A DNA stretch of 64,000 nt, taken from NCBI RefSeq assembly GCF_964340395.1, contig NC_135555.1, positions 12,832,246 through 12,896,245 of the forward strand. The letters run 5' to 3'. This document shows positions 1-24,800 of the stretch, piece by piece; position 1 is the stretch's first letter; each line of letters opens with the position of its first letter. The notes beneath the pieces were generated by a model that searched no databases, had not been told where the DNA came from, and worked only from the letters and a program-made list of their open reading frames with translations. This DNA comes from Glandiceps talaboti. Taxonomy: Eukaryota; Hemichordata; Enteropneusta; Spengelidae. The translations under genes were made by a program, and so were the position numbers.

Positions 1-107
1 TCATGAGCGGGAAAGTGTGTTGTTAAAATTACTCTCTGAACTTGAAATTACCACACTCATTTTACTTGCAACTACATCACTAATACATGCATTACTGTTT
101 TTTCTAG

Positions 108-12243
<12,136 letters not shown>

Positions 12244-12419
12244 AGAGCTATTGACTGTGTCCCAATATCCCTTTTTGTAATAAGATGATCTCAACCCGCT
12301 ACCCAAAATAATCTTGTTAGTTAGTGTCTTGTTCAATTATAAATTACAGTGTACAATTTTATTATTTGGAATATTTGTACATGTATAGCTAATCACTATA
12401 TGTGTGTTTAATACTACAC

Positions 12420-12425
12420 ATTAAA
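12420..12425 (+). terminator. Possible polyadenylation signal ATTAAA for gene 1
   Basis: This is the nearest ATTAAA downstream of the gene 1 stop codon. A canonical AATAAA also occurs at 15012-15017, so a longer 3' UTR is possible. Confidence 0.35.
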
Positions 12426-12760
12426 AAAGTTTCTCAGAAATTTCCTCAGAAGTAATTTGATATAACACTGCAGATGATCACATAACATTATCATACACAT
12501 TTACTAACATTTTATATGATATAGTTCTATTGTTTACTAGAATTGAACAATTGGACAAAAAGAACCGTTCATTGTTTGATTGCAGTCCAATCCAATTTAA
12601 TACATTATTATATCAAGTTTACTGAGCTGATGATGCTCTGTGCCAAAACTATTCTCAGTCATAACTTTTGGAAAAGCTATGAATTTGGTTTTGTTGAGAC
12701 CATCCAGTTTTCATTTTAATAGACAGTGGTATTAATGTTTATCCAAGTCTTCAAAGTTTG

Positions 12761-12828
12761 AATCAATCAATCAATCAATCAATCAATCAGTCAATCAATC
12801 AATCAATCAACCAACCAATCAATCAGTT

Positions 12829-12860
<32 letters not shown>

Positions 12861-12923
12861 TATCGACCAATCAATTAAATCAATCAATTAATTAATCAAT
12901 CAGTTAATCAATCAATCAATCAG

Positions 12924-12968
<45 letters not shown>

Positions 12969-12982
12969 TAATTAATTAATTA
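12761..12982. repeat. (CAAT)n tetranucleotide array
   Basis: More than 200 bases of CAAT/TCAA units with scattered substitutions (CAGT, CCAA, TTAA). Confidence 0.97.
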
Positions 12983-15681
12983 CAATACATAGTTGACTCT
13001 AATATGCATTCATACTTAATCTGTCAGTCTCATGACAACTTAATCCACTTTTTCCCAACTTGTAGTTTTTAATTTGCAAACAAATTCCCTCAGGTAGAAA
13101 GAGGATTAATCTCACAAGATTCTGAATTGAAATGAGTTTTTAATGTTCTTCTTTTGGGAACAAGGGTTGTGATTTGTTTGTATTGAAAACATCAAAAAAA
13201 CAGTGAAAACGCTAAATAATTTGAAGGTAATTACACAAATTTTGTTAAAGATGGCGAATTTTAAAAGATACTTTTCTTGACCTTCATGTAATGTATTTTA
13301 ATAACTTTTGTAAGTACATGTCATCACTCTTTGTTCAAAGCTTTGTCAGTCAGTCAAAACAATGGAACAATTTTGGGATACATTTAACAAGTTGCATTGA
13401 TGAGTGAATGCAAAATTCAAATTACATGTAAAACAAAATTGAACCATGAAACTGTGAATTGTATTTTCAAAATTGCCATGTTTTTTTTTTGTAGTTAAAC
13501 ATAAAAAGCATATGTTGTGTGTATTCCAAACCAAATCATCATAAAAATATGATGAGGCATTTCAATAAGCAAAGATCTACACACTAAAAGATGATTTAGT
13601 CACAGTAGCTACTAAGTTTTTTATGATACTTTAATAATCACTCAAATGAGAATAAACATAACCAAGTATCCATATACTTACCATTCATTCTTTGTTAAAA
13701 GTATGTAATATTAAATTTGTCTTAATAATATTTCAAGTTTACGAGGGATTTAAGGTTGTCAAGATTTTATACCATATCAACATAACTAAACTTATAACGA
13801 CAGCCCCAGTCAATGTTGGGACAGATCTAGTCTGTATAAAGTGGCACAAGGTGTGTTTATAAGCTATTCAACTTGACTGAAAAGTTACAAAAAACAAGCA
13901 TACTAGTAAAATAATGTTAATGTCAATGCATGCCTTCATTATGGGTACTGAAATCATACCCTGGCATTGTTTGCCCACTTCACAGCATAATAATGACCTC
14001 CCTGACATATTTAGTTTATGTATGATAAATTACTTCATCGAATCATTTATGAATTATTCATGAGTACCTGGTTTGAGTCAACAATAAGTGATGGTTAAGT
14101 ATGTTTCAGTAATTAGAATGTGACAGGTAGCTTTTAAGCTACAGCAAAGATTACACCCCACAATCCTATAAACTCAGCTTGTGCCCTTTTAACTAGAACT
14201 CTGCATGAGTGTTGTGTTTGTGTTTTGAAAAAAAAACTAAATTGTTTACTAATATGAGGGGTTGAATTTACATGACAAATTTGAACTAATACTATGTGTC
14301 TAAATATGACAGTTCAATTTCTACAGAATGATGAATTACATCACAGACCATTTCCAATGTTACATTATGTGGAGTGTGAAACATAAAAAGGGTAGAAATA
14401 GTCTGGGGGAGAGAAATTGTAATTCCTGTGCATTGAAGTCACATCATGACGAACGCTCTCAAGTGTGCAACTTTAGTCTAAAAGTCAGTCGGCCATTTTT
14501 TTTTTTTTGCAGTCATGATGGGCTCAAACATTATTGTCCTACCTTACATATCTGAGACATATGTGACACCAAATAATAGTTACACCGAGTTATCATGGTT
14601 GATTCATTGTTACTGATTGCCCTTGTAGCTTTCCTAAATTGCAAATTGAAATGTGAAATTCATATTTACTGTATGCCGATTTTTAATGAAATAAACCCAT
14701 TGTCCGAGTCATAATATACTAATATGAGAGAAGTAACTCAAAGAAAGCACGTTAAGTACCCTGTGATTTACAAGATATTTTTGGCACTTAAGCCTGTATA
14801 TATTCCCAACTACATATTTCAAAGTATGAAATATTCATATAATTCGTCATGATGTGACAAACACAGTGTTATGAAAGTGTCAAATCTCTGGTCAAACCCT
14901 GTCATAATATTAACCAAGCAATGTCATTTTTGCTGATGAATTTATTGGTGGAGGTGATGTTTCCTTTATGTCATGTTAATAGATTTTATAAAATTACTAA
15001 TGTGTAAATTGAATAAAAAGTTCTAACCAAATGTTTTATTCTCTATCATTTTATTCTTCACACAAATTTCACACATGACTAACCAAATTGCTTGGACTGA
15101 CACATCACAATTTTAATACTGTGAAATACACAATTTTCATGTGGGTAATATTTGCAGTACCATTTTCAGCCCCTTAAAAAGAAAATACTTCATAATTAGA
15201 CCTACCCTGCTATGTGTAAACTCTTGCTGCCATTTAAAGCTGTATTCTAGTATATAAAACACAAGGAGAGATAGCAGCTATTTGTTTTAGTGGAACAGGA
15301 TCCAATTGAACTCACAAACGACAAGAGAAACGTCATATTGCTTTGCCTTTAATGAAAAACTTCTAGACCTGACACAGGTTTGTACTTGAATTTCCATTTG
15401 AAGGTTTCTACTTTGCTAACGTCAAAACACATCTTGCTGATCCTCAGTTGTGCACCATTGTACAGCAGGCTCTGCACCTTACACACTTAATTGAAGATGA
15501 TTGCAATCCACTGGGGTCAAAGTTGAGAGCCACTAGGTCAAAGGTGAAATCCGTTGGGTTGAAGTATGACATCATTAAAAGAAGACAGATAGTCATAGCA
15601 ATAACAGACTAAAACACATATAGTATACACAAATCATACAAAGCAAAAACACAAAGAGATTTTGTTATATTAGTTTTAACC

Positions 15682-15687
15682 TTTATT
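15682..15687 (-). terminator. Possible polyadenylation signal for gene 2
   Basis: TTTATT on the plus strand reads AATAAA on the minus strand, about 2.9 kb after the gene 2 stop codon. It is one candidate among several. Confidence 0.3.
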
Positions 15688-16074
15688 ATAAGATCAATAC
15701 AAACACTGTCACCTGTAGAAAAATATTTCAAAAGATAATAACATCTCAATCAAATTCATTTGGCTATTTACAATATATCCGAAAAACACATACACACTCA
15801 ACATACAATCGGTGGATTGGTCTCTTTTGGCAGATTTATATTCAAACAGAAAATTTCACCCTGGTTTCACCTAGCAAAACAAAACAAAATCAATTTGCTT
15901 TCAGAAGTGTGGATTTAAATAAATCTTCACATTTTGATGTGCAAAAGTATAGAAACAAACTTTTGTAAATGGCTATACCCCAAATTATTATCATTTTTAG
16001 ATATGCACGTACAGTTTTAATACAAAAATCACATGGCTGAAATCAGAGTGGTATTATTTCAAAATTTGGACTTG

Positions 16075-16262
16075 AAGACCCAGTTTGGATTAGGATTAGG
16101 ATTAACATCTAGGTGTGAAAAAAGTTGTCTGACAAAGCTATAGAAAAAGTTGGTCCAGAACAAAAGAGAAATCCTACGTAACTCTTATATGGTTTCACTG
16201 ATATCATAACACTAATATGAGAACCTGGGATTGAAACATTGGCCTTTAACACAGCAAATGAC
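16075..16262. mobile_element. Dispersed SINE/MITE-like repeat, copy A
   Basis: It shares CTAGGTGTGAAA, AAAAGTTG and AACACTAATATGAG, plus GGGATTGAAACA, in the same order as the copy at 21415-21575. On the minus strand GTTTCAATCCC resembles a pol III B box. Confidence 0.65.
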
Positions 16263-17315
16263 ATCACTGAAGAACACTGAGTCAAATACACAGGGACATG
16301 TTTCTCTAGTCTGTTTTTGAACCATAACAAAATGTAGGAGACAAGAAACACTGGGATTAGGGATACTATGTTGATGACTTTTTACTTGAGGCTTTATCCG
16401 ATGCAAATCTGTGATCATATGAAAAGCTTGGTTAAGTGTCCTTCAAGTGTGTCATAATATATCTGATGGTGATTACACCCCCATAAAACTTAAAACTCTA
16501 ATAAGGAATGGACTTTGAGTACAAATAAAAGGAATATAACATTATCTGAAGAGATAAATATTATTTGCCAATATAATGAATTATCAAAACATACTTATTA
16601 TGTATCTTTAAATTTTAGCATTTTTATGTTCCAGTAAATGTTCACCGATACTGAATGAAATTGCATGTAGTGTTCATATAAGTCACCATCATACCAATAC
16701 TGCACTTTCAAAAACAAAAGTCACAGAATTTGACCAAATGAACTACAGAGGGCGGTATTCACATCGGTGATTCGACATCTCTGTATGGGAAGAAGCAAGT
16801 TTGATTACATCATTTGGCAATTTGATCCTTATATAAGACAGTAAAGTATCTGTTATTAACATAATTTTACAAAATTGGCAAGAGAATTTACATATTTACA
16901 ATACATAATTTGGCATTTAAACTAAGATGCTACCCAGTAATATGCACATATTAATACTGTGTTTACATTCAGAAAAGTTATATTAAGGCTATATCGGTTC
17001 GATATTAATACATTTATAGTTTGTACAGTGCCACTATAAAATATGACCCCTGAATATTATATTTGTTGGCACCACATTAGAAATATTTACATTAAATATG
17101 TATACATAAATGGCTAATTGCAAAACACAAATTTTGTCTTTCATACGTACATGAAGTGACTTCATCTTCCAGAGAATCACAAAGTCTCTCTTGGGCAATA
17201 TCCCCAATTCTGATTCTCTACACTAATTATTCAAATTTTCTTTCAATATGCACTGCTTTTAAATTTAGTGATATTTAAATTCTACCACAGTTCTCCCCCT
17301 GTATATCACTTGGAT

Positions 17316-17646
17316 TAGTCTCGGTTACCCAGACAGACTCTTGCCGCTGGGGGCTCTGCCTATGAGACCTCCCCCAAGTGAGAGTCCATTCAGGAAGCAC
17401 CGATCAGAGCAGTGCATGCTGGGAAATACTTCATGTGCTACATTGTAGACTAAACAATTTAGATACTTTCGTGACAAGTTATCGCTTCTCAAGCATCATA
17501 CATCTAAACTACAACAAACAGGGTTCGTAAGCCCATTGTTTTATGACTTGGAAGAAATGTACTATGTGATGGTTTCCCCAGATTCTCGTCTGGGTGGTCT
17601 CGTAGAAGAGACCTCCCAGCAGCGAGAGTCTGGGTAACCGAGACTA
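17316..17646. mobile_element. 331-bp terminal-inverted-repeat element
   Basis: The left end TAGTCTCGGTTACCCAGAC is the exact inverse of the right end. Inside, a diverged arm with GAGACCTCCC/GGGAGGTCTC elements continues. There is no coding capacity, so it is MITE-like. Confidence 0.8.
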
Positions 17647-18540
17647 GATTCGGATTGAAAAGTATCACTCTTGTTTACTTCTCTATTGCAAATATCAATT
17701 TTTCCCCAAATTCGAAAAATATAAGTCACAATTTTTTAACAGTAGTGTTCCCCCTGTAACATTTTTTCCTGACAATTCAATAAAATGTCAGTTTATACAT
17801 TCTAGTCTGACTTAGCACACAGGTTTGTTTGATATTTTGTTCACAGAAAAAAACAGACACAATCTTCAATATCACGAGAATCAAGTATTCCAACTACTTT
17901 CCAAATACTTCCCCCCCCCCAAACATTCCGATTGCTATTTTAGTGAAAATAAATTTTTGTGAAAATATTTAGTCATATGCATTCTATGCATCCCATCTGT
18001 TATTAGATAAAATAGACAACAATAATCTGTTATTCCAAATTTCCAAAATTACAATCTCTTTCCGATAAAATACTTCACAGAAGCTGGTTCTACTACTGTA
18101 CAATATGAGAAATTTGAAATGTACATATTTACATTGTAAATCTATTTCTGACAATTTTATCTGAGATTTGATGGATTTTTTTTTTACCTCCATCTTGAAA
18201 ATATTTGATTGAATGATGACTCTAAGCAAGTTCACATGCATCAATCAACCTTTTCTTTTTCACCTGACATAGACATATTATATTTTCAGAGATTCAAGTT
18301 CAAAGTTATTGCTTCTTAACATTACTAAAATTCAGTATGCTACATCTTGGTAGTATATGAGTCAACCATTGTAGAGACATTTATCAAGTTCATCTGTATA
18401 ATGCAAAGTTCATCCGAGTTCACCAACTAATTGACCGAATATTGAATTCAGGGAAGTAAACATCGAATTCAACACTGAGGGCGCACTTCAAACATTGGCT
18501 ATTGCTGCAGGTAAGATTGGTCAGCATCTGTACTGTACGT

Positions 18541-18664
18541 CTAAGTGTTGAAGTCCCACACTTTACATTTGTTGTCGTACGATGCACTGACTATCTTAGT
18601 TTCATCAAAATGAATGGCATTTACTTGACTGTGATGACCTTTCAATGTGTGAAGACTTTTGTCC
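18541..18664 (-). CDS. Gene 2 last exon: WD40 blade 7
   Basis: Encodes the blade starting L-K-G-H-H-S-Q-V and ending K-V-W-D-F-N-T before TAG. The acceptor is TTTTTTTGCAG. The first base completes a Lys codon from the preceding exon. Confidence 0.92.
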
Positions 18665-18796
18665 CTGCAAAAAAATCAGAAGGTTACGTTGTTGTGAGAA
18701 CTCATGTTTCCAGCAAAGAACATTTCACTCATTATTGTGTATGTGTATGTGTGTGTATGTGTGTATGTGTATGTGTGTATTTGCATGCATGCATGT

Positions 18797-18851
<55 letters not shown>

Positions 18852-21800
18852 TGTGTGTGTTAATTCATATTACAGGTGATATCGACACAGGTACTGCCAC
18901 AGGTTTTGTCAAAGGTACTGTCATTGTCATGGTTGTCCTATCATCTGACTATCATGAGATACAACATTATACCATAATGTCCACCTACTTTGTAATATCC
19001 CAGTATTTCACCATTCCATCTTGTCCTGCACTCACTATAGTACCTTCAGGCTTATCTGGGTCTGACATCCTCAACTCCAAAGCTTCAATTCTGAAATTAT
19101 ACAAATCATAAAAATTTTAAAACTTACCTCCCAGAACAAAAATCTATACTTTGTAAGTACAAGATTTCATCTGATCATAGACAGTGGAGAAGAAACCTCC
19201 ACTGTCTATGATCTGATATACTGAGCCAAATGATTTAAATACAAGAATTTCATAAACAGAGTGAAAAGAGAATGTTACATTGATTTTGGATGACTATTTC
19301 AAAACAATAGCTTTTTGTTGCAAAAGTCAATTTTTTGATATCCTGGTACATAATCATGAATATGACTATTAAAGGGGCACAAGCTGAGTTTACATATTTT
19401 GGGGATGTACTTTTTTTCTGCATATTAAAGGTAATCAAAGTATTCCGCTGACTGATGTACATTTAAGAATCATCAACTGTTCAAGTACAAAATTGACACT
19501 TACCTCTTTTCATGCTCTTCAAATGTTCTAACACAGACAGCTGTTTCCAGTTTCCATAGCGACAACAATTCTCCCACTGCACAGGCAAAGAAGCCTTTGT
19601 GAAAGCTGAGAGCCATAATGGACGTGGTTTGACTGGCCCAGATGATTTTAGTATGTTTACCAGTCTCTGTACTCCAGATTCTAATACTCTGAATACATGG
19701 AAAGGAAAACAAAATCTGGTTAGAAATTTTCAAACACGCTGTTTTTTAAAAAAAAATCTCTAATGTATGTCACAAGAATGAAACAGTTCTAACATTCAAC
19801 TGTATGCATTTGTTTGGTAATTGCATCCCTCACACACATCTTTCAGAATTGAAATACTGTACTTGAATTTGACCTGAATGCCTAAGTATCAAAGTCAATA
19901 ATACAGAAAACACACAAGTACCTAAGCTCAAAGTTAATTTACAAGTACTTCAAAAGTAAATGTTTTACAAAATTTGACTTTCTCTATGTATCAAAGTCGC
20001 TAACATTCTTGACAGACAACATGGTGCTAGATACACTGATCCCCTTTTCTGCAAGATATACAACCACCCTATCTGAAACTGCAGACATTTTCTGACATTT
20101 GTCTGTATCATAGAAGTGATAGTACTCAAGATCTGCCCAGATAAAAATACTCATACGGATACAAATAACAGAAATAAAAGCATGTATCAGAGAGTGAAGG
20201 TTTAGATAGATTGTAATCATCACTATACCCTATCAGCTGATCCAGTTAACACTATTTGACAATCGTCATCCATATCAATACAGAACACAGCCTGAGTATG
20301 ACCACGTAATGTATGCAGTAACTGACATCGACTGATATCCCATAATTTGGCCTGAAATACAAACATAAAAGAAACGAGTCACATGATCTGATGTATCTTT
20401 ATAATCTGATACATAGATTAATGTTACTACAATAGCTAAAGTTCTGATTCTAATTCATCATGAATATAAATGTATCGTAGTTAGTTTTTTCCAACATTTT
20501 GAACTAAAGACATAAACTAACTGATATATATGTAATTGTATAAATTTAACATGTAATGGTTAAAAGCAGAAAATGACTAATTTTTGGTAAATGCATATAC
20601 CATATTTGGGTCAACTATGTTAATGTGTATGTTGTCATAGCAACACCAAATATCTATGTAGTTATCACTGGAATGTAAAGTAACTTGTATGTCAGTATTG
20701 AAATTAATTGAAACATGTCAGAATTCTATATACTTAAATAACTAAGTATGATAGAACCACTGACTGATAATCAAAACCAACACATAACATAACATACCTA
20801 TCTGTAAAAAACACTTAGAAACACTCAATAAATATTCCACGTTCAATGCTACAGTAGAAACTGTATTCCAGGAGAGTAAACTTTATAAAACAATTATCTG
20901 ACCAACAAAGTATCATAAAATACTTACAGTTCTGTCTTGAGATGCGGATGCCAATAGGTTCTGTTTCCTGACGATAGCCCAAACAGCGCCCTCATGGCCA
21001 AATAAGGTACGGGCACACGTTCCTTTACGTAAATTCCAGACTTTGATAGTACAGTCGTAGGATCCACTAATGAGAAGATTACGAGTGAAGAAACTCAGAC
21101 ACCAAACTCCTTTCTGTTAATGAAATCAAATAACTTCATATAACTACAAAAAAAATATTCTAGTCTCTATCAATATATACAAACTAAAGGTTGGCAGCTT
21201 GGTCATTCATTCATCTTACACCACCAAGTCATTCTAGTTCAGTGAAATTAAACTAACATTATAAACCAAACTTGTCGTGTTATCAGTTACTGCATAATGA
21301 ATACTTGAACACCAAATAAAACCACTTTATGTTATAATGGTGAAATAAAAGCAATTTCAGATCTAAAACTTAACTTTCATCCTGATTGAATAAAATACAT
21401 TTCATTAAAGGCTCACCTTAGATTAGGATAAAAATTCTAGGTGTGAAATATGATTGTTTGATGACAGACCTGTTGAAAAAGTTGAACCACAGCAAAAGAA
21501 TGATCCCATGTAATCTTTATTAAGGATAACACTAATGTGATGACCAGGGATTGAAACATGGCCCTTTGAAGAAATCACTTTAACTATTATCAAAGTTCTG
21601 TTCTCACTATATTTCTTAGCTTCTACCTCTAAAACCACAGTAAACACATTTACAATGGATGCTGACTTACAGAGTGTCCCTTGAGTGTTTGGAGTTGATT
21701 TCCAGTCTTGGCATCCCATATCTTAATTGTTGTGTCTTTACTACCACTTGCCATTCGCCTTCCATCAAAAGTCACTGACAACACCCTGCAATAGAGATAA

Positions 21801-24800
21801 CAAATAAAAATTGGGTTTTTAAAATGAATTTAATGATGGAAATTTTGTGTTTTTGTTTCACAATTCTGTTTTGTTTTCTTAATTTTAATGTTTGATATGA
21901 GATGTATATGTGTGTTTTAATTCAAATAATTGTATTTTTGTTTTATTATTCAAATTAATAATGTTGTCTTCTGCATTTGTCTGTTCATACATTCACATTC
22001 AACAGGCTTTGTCCAATTGTCTGATTGTTGGCTTTACCGCTGGGTGGCAAAGTGGTAATGATCACCTCTACAATCATGTCATTGCCACTACACTGCCTAG
22101 CGGTAAAGCCAACACAATGACAGTTTGACAAATCCAGTCCACCACAACAGACGAAGCATTACTTGTAACTAATTAGAACCCCTGGTCACGATACAAGAAC
22201 TAATTATTACTACTGCCTAGTTACCATTCTTGTGTAGAATCAAAACTAAGATAAAAAAAAATTTGACTTTGATTAGTTGTATATGGTGAAAGCACTTGAC
22301 TTACTTTCCTGTATGACCTTTCACCTCTACTTCCTTGAAGTGACCAAGCTCCCAGTTTAATTTCAGATACATGTTATCCTTGTAGACATTTTTCCACTTC
22401 ATATTGGCAGTCACTGGCACCTCTGGAAAATTAACATTGGGAAGTATGTTCATTTGGAATGAAAATATGAGGATAAACATGCTGTGAAGGAATTGATACA
22501 CAACAGACTATGATGGATGACACAAGTATTATTGACTCATTTAGCTTTCCATAACTCACCACAATCTGAATTAACTCACCTATTTCAACTTCATCACATT
22601 TAGCTTTCCAGATCTCATCACAGTTAGCCAGTCTTTGCCATATTCTACTAACTTGACAAGCAACTAGCAGTTCCTTGGGTGACAAACAATGCAATACCCT
22701 CAGTGCAAGATATTCTGGTAGCAGTGCTATGAAGTCTCTGTACTGTTTCAACTGAAAAATAAAATAGAAACCGATGACATTTCTGGCAGGAAGTCAAATT
22801 CTTTACGTAGCACATTCTAGGACATGAGTACTTGAATACATCAAATTATTTCATGTGTCAAATACAGCATTGAAATAAACATATGAATTACAACATTCGA
22901 GTTAGTGTACTTCAGTCATGGCATGTACTGTACATCACTTTTACTTTAATGTAATACTGTTTTTAGACTGCATTCTGCATTTGCATATGCTTACAAACAA
23001 AAGGTTTACCAACAATTAGCCATTGACATAAACATAGTAATGACCTTGCTAGCATAGTATAAGGTAGTAAAAGTAGGGAATACTTGTGATGTGATTTCAG
23101 GGGTTCATGATCATTACTATTTTTAGGAAAATATATGAAACATTTGCTCAATGTAATTTTTGCAAAATGGCATTTGAAGCCTTCAGCTGTACTAGGGTAA
23201 AATGTAGAACTCATTGCCCACCATGAATCAGGATACATAATCAACAACTTAGTGTTAATCAAGTTGGCTTACATGTTCAGATTGCACTAATGAAATTAAA
23301 TCATTCAGGCAACACTTTCCCTACACTATGACTTGCGTCATATGTGTGTTAAGTCTGGATGAGTCCATGGATATCACTGTTCTGCAGGTAAAAACTGACC
23401 AGAAGGTGAAAACTATTGTCAGCTGGTGAAAACTAATCAGCTGGTGAAAACTTTTGTTAGCTGGTGAAAACTGATCAAAAAGTGAAAAATACTTACTGAG
23501 AGGTAGCTTGAAATGAAGTACATCTGTCTGGAATCTAACTTTCTCATCATTTTGTGAAGAAACTCATTCCTTTGAACGTCTGAAAAAAATACCTCATATT
23601 ATGAGTGTGGTTTATTCTGTAGTATTAGAACACTTAATTTGCATATCATGTGATTATAGTTTATGTGATAATATAATTCTGTAGTATCATACTAGAACAC
23701 TTAATTTGCATATCATGTTATGTATGAATATCAATTCTAGGGCAAAAACATTGCACAGAAAATTCTTGGACAATATAAAAACGAGAATAGAGAGCAAAGT
23801 CTTAGTTTACTATAACATCATTCAGATCACATTTAGGAATAGACTGAAATCTGAAATGTTTGTCACTTTTACGCTTCACTTACATCGTGCGAACGACACA
23901 AAGGAGGAGCTTAAACAAAACAAATCTGTCAGTCTTAACAACAGTTCAGTACTTGTACATTAGAACTTGCCATTGCAATGCATCACCATAGTAACTAGAG
24001 GTCACAACTAGAGGTCATATATTGTCAGTTGTCATGGTAACCAGATGTGACAAAATTTCGACTTACCACTCCAGCAATCTTCAAACCAGTGATACAACTG
24101 CAAGCCTTCAGGAGGGAGTTTATGAACAGAAAGTTGGTCTTCTGGTCCTTTGATAACCTGTTGTAATTAATGTAAGAGAACCAACCCTTTTATTCTGTAC
24201 TTACATGTAAACAACTGATTCAAGTAAATGGATTTGACATTTATCGTTTTAGTTGAAAACAAATTTTGTAGTTGACTCTTATCGTCTGATTTAGTCGGCT
24301 GTCAAAAGTTTTAGTTAGCATATCCCATAATACAAGTACTTTTCATTGAATAGTTTTGTGTTGAATACAGCCCATTTCAAGTGACCGTTCACCAGACCTG
24401 TTTTGACACAACTGCATAAAAACCAATAAGAAACTGTACATGCTACAGTTTAACAATCTTGCAACACTTTCTTGTTACATTTTGTCTAAATGAAATGAAC
24501 TGAGGTGCCACTATGCAGACATAAAATGCAGACATCAAAACATTGGTGCTAGCATGTCTGCATCTAGTTGTAGTATGTTTATATGGTTTAATTCATTTAA
24601 CACAAAATGTAGCAAGAAATTGTTATCTTACTATCTTAGTGCAGAATATACAGTTTCTTATTGGTTTCTGTGCTGTAGTACAAACATGTAAAAAACACCA
24701 GTGTCTTTGATTGAATGAACTGAGCTTAGAAAAGACTTCACACAAGGACAAAATTTGGTAAAACAGCAAAATAAATGATACAAAAACAACAGAGGGTGCC

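Larger units (their letters stand above)
12244..18540. other. Convergent 3' region between genes 1 and 2
   Basis: The region holds the two genes' presumed 3' UTRs, the CAAT array (12761-12982), a dispersed repeat copy (16075-16262) and a TIR element (17316-17646). I see no supported coding exon. A plus-strand AATAAA (15012-15017) faces a minus-strand AATAAA (15035-15040). Another minus-strand AATAAA lies at 15682-15687. Confidence 0.6.

Noticed and set aside
18502-19111. Plus-strand frames rich in Cys-Val across the end of gene 2
   Set aside because: Ant-sense shadows of the WD40 exons and a TG repeat. The minus strand carries clear WD40 motifs.
19128-19160. Short minus-strand exon ending at a GGGAG/GTAAGT donor
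   Set aside because: The donor looks good, but there is no acceptor upstream and the 18989-19090 exon completes the propeller without it.
22020-22120. CRISPR-like or regulatory palindrome
   Set aside because: A single foldback without repeated spacers, in a metazoan intron. MITE-like is the simpler explanation.
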